Made by a program: the position numbers and the translations under genes. Below are positions 48,200 to 55,568 of a stretch of 64,000 nt of DNA, piece after piece (the stretch's first letter is position 1; the number at the start of each line of letters is the position of its first letter). The DNA is taken from positions 21,240 through 85,239 of the forward strand of contig REAR01000057.1 of assembly GCA_004295245.1 (NCBI GenBank), in the 5' to 3' direction. This DNA comes from Sphingobacteriales bacterium (GTDB lineage Bacteria; Bacteroidota; Bacteroidia; Chitinophagales; Chitinophagaceae). The notes beneath the pieces are model-generated. The model was not told where the DNA came from, did not search any database, and was given only the letters and a program-made list of their open reading frames with translations.

Positions 48200-49015
48200 T
48201 TATAAATCTCTTTTTTTGTTTAGCCAGAAACAAAAAGACCATACAATGGCTATCAGCAAAAACGTATATAAAATATGAATATTTACCTGGTCTAAAGCCT
48301 TCTTGTAATCTTCTTCATTAAAGCGGCCTACAAAAGAAGGCGGCGGAATAATACGGTCAGAAATTTCTAGCGGTAAAAAACGACCCAGATCATTGGTATA
48401 TTTTTTAAGTAGCCCCATGCCCATGGGCTCTAGTATTATAAAGTAAAAAACAAAAATACCCAATGCTATAAATGCTTTACGCACCAGAAAGCCTACCATA
48501 AAAGCTATAGAGAGTTGGGCAAAGGTTTGTAATGCAAATAAGCCAATATAATAGGTAAGGCTCCATTTATCTTTAGCATTGGCGCTATCATTATACACAC
48601 CTATAACCACGGTAAGTGTAGTGTATAATGCCACAATAATGCCAGTAATAATTAATACATCCAGCAGTTTGCTGGCCATAAATTGGTTGCGGTCCCACCC
48701 GTCTATAATATTTTGCCGGCTGGTTTTATATGTATACTCATTGGTAATAAGCATTATTACCACAATAGCTGGTATAAAAACAAAGAAAGAAGAAGCATAA
48801 GCAGTGGTGCGCCATATTTCGGGAAAGGCAAACGGGTTTCCTAAAAACATATTTGCAATTTGGCCTGCCGCATCTTTTCGCTCAGTAAACTCTTTAAAAA
48901 TATTGAAGAAAATATAATTAATGCCAGGGTAAGAAAGTGCTGTTAAAGACATTACCAGCCAAAAAGCCCGGTAGTTTTTTATTTTCAACCATTCGGTTCT
49001 TAATAATTGTAACAT
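48200..49015 (-). CDS. ABC-2 type transporter permease
   Basis: A 271-residue membrane protein with about six helices: near residues 17-37, 72-90, 112-135, 155-175, 180-200 and 245-265. The first loop carries charged segments typical of ABC-2 permeases (TNEYTYKTSRQNIIDGWDRNQFMASKLLDVL). It is directly downstream of the ATPase gene (20 bases apart), and together they form a two-gene exporter. The substrate is unknown. This is the second such pair in the window; its sequence is clearly different from the one at 33659. Confidence 0.87.
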   Translation of the reverse strand: MLQLLRTEWLKIKNYRAFWLVMSLTALSYPGINYIFFNIFKEFTERKDAAGQIANMFLGNPFAFPEIWRTTAYASSFFVFIPAIVVIMLITNEYTYKTSRQNIIDGWDRNQFMASKLLDVLIITGIIVALYTTLTVVIGVYNDSANAKDKWSLTYYIGLFALQTFAQLSIAFMVGFLVRKAFIALGIFVFYFIILEPMGMGLLKKYTNDLGRFLPLEISDRIIPPPSFVGRFNEEDYKKALDQVNIHILYTFLLIAIVWSFCFWLNKKRDL

Positions 49016-49035
49016 GTATCTGTTGCTGTTTGTGT

Positions 49036-49932
49036 TTAGTTATTGGTTAGTTCAAAAAAGCGGGCCTCAAGGCGTTTCTTCTTTAAAAGCAGGTGTTGCA
49101 ATACAATGCCTTTATTAAAGCAATGCTGGTTAATGGCCTCAAGCTGCGCAGTGCCTTTCGGAAAAATAATTTGTAACAGGTTGTTTTCTTCCTGCAATTT
49201 TATAACGCCAGTATACTGTTGTAATGTATTTTTTAATAAAGTCATATCTGCGGATCCCACTTCAACAATGTCTTCATCAATTAATACTTCGTCTACTGCG
49301 CCGCTGGTAATTAAATCTCCTTTTTTTAATATAGCCACATGTGTGCAAACCTTTTCCACCTCATCTAATAAATGGCTGGCCATAATAATTGTATGCCCTT
49401 TACGGTTCAGGTCTTTTATCAATTCACGTATTTCAGCAATACCAACGGGGTCAAGTCCATTAGTTGGTTCATCTAAAACCAGTACTTTGGGGCTTCCTAA
49501 TAAAGCAGCGCCAATGGCAAGACGTTGTTTCATACCCAAACTGTAGGTGCTAAAACGGCTTTTGCGGCGTTCAAATAAATTTACCTTATGCAAAACATCA
49601 TCAATGCCATCTGTTTCGTTACCGCGATGACTGATGCTATGCGTAATTTTTAAATTATTAATGGCATTCAGGTAGTGGTAAAAGTTGGGTGTTTCCAGCA
49701 AGGAGCCAATTTGTTTTCTTTGTGCCGGAGAACTTGGGTTGTTAAACCATAAAAAGTTTCCTTTATCAGCTTTTAATACATCTAATATGATACTAAGCAA
49801 TGTGGTTTTGCCACTGCCATTGGGCCCCAGTATACCAAATACTGATCCTTCGGGTACATTAAAAGAAACGCCTTTTAGCGCCTGTATTTTGCCGTAAGAT
49901 TTTGCAATGTTTTGTAAGGTAAGTACTGACAC
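49036..49932 (-). CDS. ABC transporter ATP-binding protein
   Basis: A 298-residue ATPase. Walker A is GPNGSGKTT (about residue 37), the signature is YSLGMKQRLAIG, Walker B ends VLVLDEPTNGLDP, and the switch is ASHLLDEVE. The C-terminal extension (about 215-298) is typical of ABC-2 ATPases. Its partner permease gene follows after 20 bases. Upstream lies a complete copy of the dispersed repeat and then a symporter gene on the same strand. Confidence 0.92.
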   Translation of the reverse strand: MSVLTLQNIAKSYGKIQALKGVSFNVPEGSVFGILGPNGSGKTTLLSIILDVLKADKGNFLWFNNPSSPAQRKQIGSLLETPNFYHYLNAINNLKITHSISHRGNETDGIDDVLHKVNLFERRKSRFSTYSLGMKQRLAIGAALLGSPKVLVLDEPTNGLDPVGIAEIRELIKDLNRKGHTIIMASHLLDEVEKVCTHVAILKKGDLITSGAVDEVLIDEDIVEVGSADMTLLKNTLQQYTGVIKLQEENNLLQIIFPKGTAQLEAINQHCFNKGIVLQHLLLKKKRLEARFFELTNN

Positions 49933-50040
49933 AGATTATATTTTTTAACAAGATACTGTTTTAAATACTACCTATGGTGCCGCTTGTAAATTTTATGTAA
50001 CCCGCTTTAGTCCCGAACGGTTAGGATCATAGCATCTTCG

Positions 50041-50128
50041 TTGCGTTGCACACTTTAACTACGGTAAAAGGTATGGGGCTAAAGGCGTTTAGCTGCGGCA
50101 CTTTCAACTGTACAAGTGTGCGACGCAA
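50041..50128. repeat. Dispersed repeat, inverted pair, one arm mutated
   Basis: Left arm TTGCGTTGCACACTT (50041-50055, one change) and right arm ACAAGTGTGCGACGCAA (50112-50128). The loop contains GGTAAAAGGTATGGGG, the reverse complement of the loop motif seen at 25701-25808, placed next to the opposite arm. Just left is GTCCCGAACGGTTAGGA, a decayed form of the hairpin seen at 20481. Confidence 0.85.
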
Positions 50129-50159
50129 CGATGTTGCCACAAGCACTGCCGCTGGTAAA

Positions 50160-51620
50160 CTATTTTACAAAATTCATTAATAATGGAATTAGATAATAAG
50201 AGAAGAGTGTAATTAAAACAACTGCTACCAGGTTCATAACAAAGCCAGCTTTGAGCATGTCTTTTAATTTTAAATAGCCGCTGGCAAAAACAATGGCATT
50301 GGGCGGAGTGCCCATAGGCATCATACTGGCACAACTGGCACCTAACGTCATAGGCAGGCCCAAAAGAAGCGGGTTAATACCCAGTGCATCTGCAATGCCA
50401 CCCATTACAGGGGCAAAAACAATTACCTGCGCCACATTGCTCATCAGCTCGCTTAGAAATAAAGAAATAAAGGCGGTTAAAAATATAAGTAAAAATAAAG
50501 AGCTGCCTGCATAACTGGCCACCCAGTTACCCAATTGTGTAATAAGGCCGGCTTTTTCTAAAGCAGCAGCAAGGGTAAGGCCGCCACCAAATAATAGTAA
50601 AATGCCCCAGGCCATTTTGTTGGTGTCTTTCCATTCTAATAAAGGGGCTGTTTTTTCATTGGCTGTTGCACCCGAAGGAATGGCAAATAAGCTGATGCCT
50701 CCGAGCAAGGCAATAATAGTATCATCTAGTTTAATAATGCCGGTGGCGTTAATAAGATCTTTTGTAATCCATAATGTGGCGGTACCAATAAAAACAACCA
50801 GCACTCTTTTTTCAGCAACAGAAAGTGGGCCTAACTGTTGCAACTCGGTTTTTATTAATGTTTTTGTAGCGGTGTCAGATTCAATATGATTGGGCATCAG
50901 CCATTTTACCAGTACCCAATACAAACTGGTTAAAAGTAATAAAGACAATGGTGTGCAAATAAGCATCCAATCGGCAAACTGTGGCGTGTAATTGTATTTT
51001 TTTTCAATAAAAGCAACAAAAGCAACATTTGGGGGTGTGCCTATAATAGTGGCAATGCCGCCAAAGTTAGAAGCATAGGCAATTGAAAGCATAATGGCAG
51101 CAGCAAAGGCGTTGGTATTGCCATTGCCTTTGTGGTTTTCTTTTACTACATGTATTACGGAGGCTGCAATTGGAAACATCATCATGGTAGTGGCCGTATT
51201 GCTTAGCCACATGCTTAAAAACCCTGTGGCCAGTATAAAACCCAGTATAATACGATTGCCACTGGTGCCCGTAATATTTACTATGGAAAGGGCAATGCGT
51301 TTGTGCAGGTGCCATTTTTCAATAGCAAGGCCAAGCATAAAGCCGCCCATAAATAAAAAAATGATGGGGTCTGCATAAGGAGCGGCTGTTTCTTTTATAG
51401 TGGCCACTTTCATTAAAGGGAACAGTACAAATGGCAGCATGGCTACTACTGGCATGGGTAATGCTTCTGTAACCCACCACGTAATCATTAAAACAGCAAT
51501 AGCCAAAATATTTACCGCTGCCGGGTTTACCTGTAAAGGGTTAAATGTGTAAAACACCCGAAAGAGCACAATGCCAATAATAAACGGCAGCCATTTTTTA
51601 AAATTCTTTAATTGCAGCAT
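50160..51620 (-). CDS. SLC13/DASS-family sodium:anion symporter
   Basis: A 486-residue polytopic protein with about 11-12 helices. Both SNT-type sodium/substrate motifs are present: MWLSNTATTMMMFPIA near residue 137 and ELMSNVAQVIVFAPVMG near residue 400. Each is followed by a GTPPN loop (IIGTPPNVAF and PMGTPPNAIVF). The family takes up dicarboxylates such as succinate and malate, citrate, or sulfate with sodium; dicarboxylate is likely but not certain. It lies seven bases downstream of the glycosylase gene on the same strand and may share its transcript. Confidence 0.9.
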   Translation of the reverse strand: MLQLKNFKKWLPFIIGIVLFRVFYTFNPLQVNPAAVNILAIAVLMITWWVTEALPMPVVAMLPFVLFPLMKVATIKETAAPYADPIIFLFMGGFMLGLAIEKWHLHKRIALSIVNITGTSGNRIILGFILATGFLSMWLSNTATTMMMFPIAASVIHVVKENHKGNGNTNAFAAAIMLSIAYASNFGGIATIIGTPPNVAFVAFIEKKYNYTPQFADWMLICTPLSLLLLTSLYWVLVKWLMPNHIESDTATKTLIKTELQQLGPLSVAEKRVLVVFIGTATLWITKDLINATGIIKLDDTIIALLGGISLFAIPSGATANEKTAPLLEWKDTNKMAWGILLLFGGGLTLAAALEKAGLITQLGNWVASYAGSSLFLLIFLTAFISLFLSELMSNVAQVIVFAPVMGGIADALGINPLLLGLPMTLGASCASMMPMGTPPNAIVFASGYLKLKDMLKAGFVMNLVAVVLITLFSYYLIPLLMNFVK

Positions 51621-51626
51621 GAGCTT

Positions 51627-52232
51627 TTATGTATTCTTTCCGCTAACGTACCGATTATTTTTTATGTAAAAGCGATAAGGCAATAAAGCATCTTCGGCAG
51701 CATATGCTACCCCTATACGAGGCCCGCTTTTAATAAGTAAAGGATCTATAGTAAAATTATCTGTTGCCAGATAAAGGGTGTTTTTTAATAACGAAGTGCC
51801 ACTATGCCGTGTATGTAAGCCCAGTGCCCGGCTTACGTTGCCGGGTCCGCGGCCAATACTGAAATCGGTTGTTTTCTTGTTCATGCGGTGTTGCATAATG
51901 CTTAGGCCGGTTACAGGTTCTATACCTCTTATTAAAATGGCATGGGGCACATTTTGCTGGTTGGTTACCACATTAAATAAATGATGTATACCATAACAGA
52001 GATACACATAAGCAACACCCCCGTTGGCAAACATTACTTCGGTACGGCTGGTACGGCGGTTATTGTAGGCATGGCTGGCTTTATCTATAATGCCATTATA
52101 GGCTTCTGTTTCAACAATACGTCCAATGGTAGTACCTTCTTCAAAGCGGGTAACCAGTAATTTGCCAATTAATTGTTGCGCTAGTTGCACTACATTTTCC
52201 TGTAAATAGAAGGAAGCCGATATTTTTTTCAT
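51627..52232 (-). CDS. DNA-3-methyladenine glycosylase (Mpg/AAG)
   Basis: A 201-residue Mpg-type glycosylase. The conserved order is AQQLIGKLLVTR, the catalytic Glu in IVETEAYNG, the region AYNNRRTSRTEVMF, VYLCYGIHHLFNVVTN, and RGPGNVSRALGLHTRHSG. It flips out and excises alkylated purines in base excision repair. The size is normal for bacterial members. It diverges from an EI24-like gene with only 55 bases between the starts, so promoters are close together there. Confidence 0.94.
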   Translation of the reverse strand: MKKISASFYLQENVVQLAQQLIGKLLVTRFEEGTTIGRIVETEAYNGIIDKASHAYNNRRTSRTEVMFANGGVAYVYLCYGIHHLFNVVTNQQNVPHAILIRGIEPVTGLSIMQHRMNKKTTDFSIGRGPGNVSRALGLHTRHSGTSLLKNTLYLATDNFTIDPLLIKSGPRIGVAYAAEDALLPYRFYIKNNRYVSGKNT

Positions 52233-52287
52233 AAAAAAAGCAGCGAGTGACCTAAAGTGATAAATTTACGCACTTAAAAAAAAGTAT

Positions 52288-53049
52288 TTGCTAAAAGATA
52301 TTGTATTGGCTATACAGGCTTATTATAAAGCACATCGCTTTATAAGCAAGCACCGCCTCTGGAAATGGATTATTTTACCAGGGATTGTGTATATGCTGCT
52401 ATTTATACTGAGTATGTATTTTTTTGGCAAGAGTGCCACTGCTGTAATTGAATATTTAACAGTTGCCACAGGCCTTAGTGATTGGCTGCATAAAATTGAA
52501 AGCGGTTTATTGGGGTTTTTGTTTGCCTTGGGGGGTATTATGGTATGGTTGCTGTTAATGCTGTTTTATTTTTCTTTGTTTAAATATGTTTGGCTTATTG
52601 TGGGCTCCCCCATATTTGCATACCTGAGTGAAAAAACTGAAAGCATTTTAGAAAACAAAGACTTCCCGTTTAGCTGGCAACAGTTGTGGAAGGATATGCG
52701 ACGCGGTATTAAACTTGCACTCAGAAACTCACTCTGGCAAACAGTGTATACCATTTCTATTTTAATACTTTCTTTTATACCTGTAGCAGGTTGGGTGGCC
52801 CCGGTAATATCATTATTTGTTGAGTGTTACTACTATGGTTTTTCCATGTTAGATTATAGCTGCGAACGGCACCAGCTTACCCCATCTCAAAGCATTGCAT
52901 TTGTAGGCAAGCGTAAAGGGTTGGCTATTGGTAACGGACTTGTATTTTACCTGTTTCATTTGTTGCCGGTAATTGGTTGGGTATTTGCACCAGCATATGC
53001 TGTGGTTGCTGCCACTATTAGTATACATTACCAGGAAAAAGAGGTATAA
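52288..53049 (+). CDS. EI24/CysZ-like membrane protein
   Basis: A 253-residue protein starting at TTG 52288 (no ATG fits before an in-frame stop). It has about four to five helices (around 28-45, 72-100, 145-180 and 213-240). The family pattern is present: helix, then IVGSPIFAYLSEKTESILENKDFPF with a following RGIKLALRNSLWQTV and a final GNGLVFYLFHLLPVIGWVFAPAYAVVAATI. EI24/CysZ proteins of bacteria are linked to sulfate uptake, but members in Bacteroidota lack functional proof. It converges with the lipoprotein gene at 53054. Confidence 0.82.
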   Translation: MLKDIVLAIQAYYKAHRFISKHRLWKWIILPGIVYMLLFILSMYFFGKSATAVIEYLTVATGLSDWLHKIESGLLGFLFALGGIMVWLLLMLFYFSLFKYVWLIVGSPIFAYLSEKTESILENKDFPFSWQQLWKDMRRGIKLALRNSLWQTVYTISILILSFIPVAGWVAPVISLFVECYYYGFSMLDYSCERHQLTPSQSIAFVGKRKGLAIGNGLVFYLFHLLPVIGWVFAPAYAVVAATISIHYQEKEV

Positions 53050-53053
53050 TTTT

Positions 53054-53497
53054 TTATTGCAACACATAGGGCTTTGCTGATGTTTTTACATTGTTAACCT
53101 GGTAAGCGGCTACGCTGCGAACAATGTATCTTTTTCCACATACTTTACAATCGCTGTTGGTATACACATAATTGGTGAAATAATAGGTCTTATGAATGCC
53201 GGGCACTTCAACTTTCCATTCTTTTGTTATTTCTAAAGTAAACCTGAAGTTGGAAGGGCTCAGATCATTTTGAGGAATATCAAAAATGAAAGGAATGCTA
53301 TCCCGCCTTATGGTAAAATTACTGCCGGGTTCGTAGCCTATCATATAAATGGTATCTGCATCTTTTTTTGCAATAGCACCAGTACTAAAGGTTAGGTTTT
53401 CATCGCCTCCGCATATTGCTTTGCAACAGGCAGTTAATACCAATACCAAAATTGGTAAAGCAAGCATCCAGCTTTTTTTAAAAAATGGCAGCATCAT
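53054..53497 (-). CDS. Lipoprotein with Cys-rich pairs, unknown
   Basis: A 147-residue lipoprotein (VLVLTAC, Cys at about residue 23). After the lipid site come two more Cys (TACCKAICGGDENL) and near the C-terminus SDCKVCGKRYIVRS; the two CxxC-like pairs suggest disulfides or metal binding. The middle is beta-rich (TIYMIGYEPGSNFTIRRDSI, FRFTLEITKEW). Not assigned to a family. The stop is 4 bases from the stop of the converging EI24-like gene. Confidence 0.62.
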   Translation of the reverse strand: MMLPFFKKSWMLALPILVLVLTACCKAICGGDENLTFSTGAIAKKDADTIYMIGYEPGSNFTIRRDSIPFIFDIPQNDLSPSNFRFTLEITKEWKVEVPGIHKTYYFTNYVYTNSDCKVCGKRYIVRSVAAYQVNNVKTSAKPYVLQ

Positions 53498-53691
53498 AAA
53501 TAGTATTGGTCTTTTTTTTTTGACAGTATTAAGCTTCTTTTTGTTGCTTTAGTTATCCACAATAAAATGAGTAAGCCTGTAGCTATGAGTATTTTGCAAC
53601 AACAGTAATTTTCCTATCGTAAATACTGGCGGGGTTAAAACAAAGTTTGGCATAAGAATGGCAAATTTCAATGTACTTAAAGTTACTACCT

Positions 53692-53769
53692 ATGAAAAAA
53701 ACCATTGCTCTGAACATGTTGTTGCTGGCTGTTTGTTACTTATTGCTATTAGTAATAGCCCATGCTTAG
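53692..53769 (+). CDS. Tiny hydrophobic peptide (25 residues), uncertain
   Basis: ATG 53692 opens a 25-codon frame whose product is almost entirely one hydrophobic helix with a Lys-Lys start (MKKTIALNMLLLAVCYLLLL). It looks like a bare signal peptide or a one-helix membrane peptide. It is followed within 30 bases by a strong terminator, so a short independent transcript is possible. The start region TTACTACCTATGA is shared with the secreted protein gene at 58013. It may instead be a decayed gene start. It is the only feature of the 344-base gap 53498-53841 besides the terminator. Confidence 0.4.
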   Translation: MKKTIALNMLLLAVCYLLLLVIAHA

Positions 53770-53798
53770 CCAACCGTCGGCCTTGGTGGAACCACAAA

Positions 53799-53824
53799 AA
53801 AAGGGATGCTGATGCATCCCTTTT
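53799..53824. terminator. Bidirectional terminator
   Basis: An 11-bp stem, AAAAGGGATGC / GCATCCCTTTT, with TGAT loop and A/T runs on both sides. It would end the tiny peptide transcript (plus) and the regulatory-like domain gene at 53842 (minus). Confidence 0.85.
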
Positions 53825-53841
53825 CTATAAGTCAGATTTGG

Positions 53842-54255
53842 TTATCGTATACTTCCGCTAAAATGAAGCGTGGAAGGTATCATATCAAATACTTCTTCAT
53901 CTTCATTCAACTCTATATTCAGTAAATAATCTTCGTTGGTTTTTAATGTTACTTTATCGCGGGTATATTTTCTGTAACCATCTTTTTCAAAAGTAAATTT
54001 GTAAGTACCCGGTTTCAGGTCGGCCAGCGAAAAATTGCCACTGCCATCACTTAAAACTACTTTTTCTTTCTTGGTGGTATTATAGGCGGTAACAATAACA
54101 TCTTTTAGGGGCTTGCCGGTTTCTGCATGGGTAATATTGCCGGTCATATCTGGCTCTGCTTTGTTTTTCTTTTCGCCATTATTTTCATTATTAGCAAATG
54201 ATGCCGTAATGCATAAAAACAAAGAAGCCATTGCTAATAAAATTTTTCTTTTCAT
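53842..54255 (-). CDS. Secreted protein with carboxypeptidase-regulatory-like domain
   Basis: A 137-residue exported protein (signal peptide about 1-21, ending SFA). A Lys/Glu/Asn-rich linker (22-35) leads into a CarboxypepD_reg-like beta sandwich (about 36-117): DMTGNITHAETGKPLKDVIVTAYN, LSDGSGNFSLADLKPGTYKFTFEKDGYRKY. The acidic C-terminus (NEDEEVFDMIPST) precedes a short tail. In larger proteins this domain lies before a TonB-dependent receptor barrel; here it stands alone. Binding of another secreted or outer membrane protein is possible but not shown. Confidence 0.8.
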   Translation of the reverse strand: MKRKILLAMASLFLCITASFANNENNGEKKNKAEPDMTGNITHAETGKPLKDVIVTAYNTTKKEKVVLSDGSGNFSLADLKPGTYKFTFEKDGYRKYTRDKVTLKTNEDYLLNIELNEDEEVFDMIPSTLHFSGSIR

Positions 54256-54315
54256 ACAAAGAGAGTTTGGCTGTTATCAATTTCTTACCTCACCACAAAC
54301 GTTTGCAGTTTAAAG

Positions 54316-55269
54316 TTATGGCTTTTTAAATGGTTCGGCTATAGTTTGTAAAAAATCTGCCCAAATTTCTTTCACCACTTCAGCCGCAGGTTTAATTTCT
54401 TTAACAAGCGCCGCTACCTGTCCAATTTCAAGCTCACCTTCTTCAAGGTTTCCTTCAAACATTCCTTTTTTAGCACGTGCCCGCCCCAGTAGTAATTGCA
54501 GCTCTTCCGCTGTAGCGCCCCGGTTTTCGGCTTCCTGCACTTGTTTATAAAAGCTGTTTTTTAACAACCTTACTGGTACCAGTTTTTTTAAGCTTAGCTG
54601 GGTATCGCCTTCTTTGCTGCCAATAATCATCTCTTTAAAGTTATCATGAGATGAGGCTTCTGTGGTTGCAACAAACCGGGTTCCTATTTGCCCACCCGCT
54701 GCCCCCAAACTCATAACCGCAAATAATTGCCTTCCTGTGGCAATGCCACCTGCCGCAATAACTGGTATTTTAACGGCCTCGCAAACGGCAGGTACTAAAA
54801 CAAGTGTGGTAGTTTCCTCTCGGCCATTGTGGCCGCCGGCTTCAAAACCTTCCGATACTACTGCATCGCAACCGGCATCTTCTGCTTTTTTTGCAAAACT
54901 GCTGCTGCTTACCACATGCACTACTTTACAACCCGCGTTTTGCAAAGTTTGTGTCCATGTTTTGGGGTTGCCGGCCGATGTGAAAACAATGGGCACCTGT
55001 TCTTCAATAATGGTTTTAATATGCGCATCAATATCGGCATATAGCAGCGGCAGGTTTACAGCAAAAGGTTTGTTGCAGGCAGCTCTGTATTTAGTAATAT
55101 GTTCTTTTAAAACCTGCGGATACATGCTGCCAGCCCCCAACATACCTAAACCACCTGCATTGCTTACTGCACTGGCAAGGCGCCAGCCACTGGCCCAAAT
55201 CATACCGGCTTGTATAATCGGGTAGTCAATATTAAATAACTGTGTAATGCGGTTGGTAAATGGCTGCAT
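54316..55269 (-). CDS. Nitronate monooxygenase / NAD(P)H-dependent flavin oxidoreductase family
   Basis: A 317-residue TIM-barrel flavoprotein. Family pattern: NIDYPIIQAGMIWASGWRLASAVSNAGGLGML at the N-terminus, VFTSAGNPKTW, VSEGFEAGGHNG with the conserved His, PVIAAGGIATGRQL and GAAGGQIGTRFVAT for FMN phosphate binding. Enzymes of this family oxidise nitronates or act as enoyl reductases (FabK-like); the AGGH motif favours nitronate monooxygenase, but the exact substrate is not set. It stands alone, with a complete repeat copy upstream. Confidence 0.9.
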   Translation of the reverse strand: MQPFTNRITQLFNIDYPIIQAGMIWASGWRLASAVSNAGGLGMLGAGSMYPQVLKEHITKYRAACNKPFAVNLPLLYADIDAHIKTIIEEQVPIVFTSAGNPKTWTQTLQNAGCKVVHVVSSSSFAKKAEDAGCDAVVSEGFEAGGHNGREETTTLVLVPAVCEAVKIPVIAAGGIATGRQLFAVMSLGAAGGQIGTRFVATTEASSHDNFKEMIIGSKEGDTQLSLKKLVPVRLLKNSFYKQVQEAENRGATAEELQLLLGRARAKKGMFEGNLEEGELEIGQVAALVKEIKPAAEVVKEIWADFLQTIAEPFKKP

Positions 55270-55366
55270 AAAACATTTTTCTGTTTAAATATAACAAGCA
55301 TTGGCAGATGGTGGTTACAAAAGGCGGTACAATTTTTTTATAGCCAGCATCAGTATTTCATGGCAA

Positions 55367-55488
55367 CAGCCGTTGCGTCGCACACTTCAACAGTAGAAAT
55401 GCTATAAGCAAGAAGGGGTAAGGTATAGCACCTTATACCCAACACCCCAAACCTTTTACCATAGTTGAAGTGTGCGACGCAACGGCTG
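55367..55488. repeat. Dispersed repeat, best-preserved inverted pair
   Basis: The arms form a perfect 25-bp inverted repeat (55367-55391 and 55464-55488; outer ends CAGCCG and CGGCTG, inner ends CTTCAAC and GTTGAAG). The 72-base loop holds CCCCAAACCTTTTACCAT beside the right arm, as in the copy at 25701. It lies in the 299-base gap between the nitronate monooxygenase gene and kup. Confidence 0.93.
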
Positions 55489-55519
55489 CTGAATATAGCG
55501 CTGCGGCTGGGTACCCAAT

Positions 55520-55554
55520 AAAAAAGCGGCAACACAACGTGCTGCCGCTTTTTT
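55520..55554 (-). terminator. Terminator of kup
   Basis: A 12-bp stem, AAAAAAGCGGCA / TGCCGCTTTTTT, with an 11-base loop. On the minus strand it ends in a run of six T, 15 bases past the kup stop. Confidence 0.88.
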
Positions 55555-55568
55555 ATACAGTGAAATAT

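Noticed and set aside
53658..53861. A 67-residue plus-strand frame through 53658-53861
   Set aside because: It runs across a strong terminator hairpin and into the converging gene, has no signal or domain, and overlaps a better small frame at 53692.
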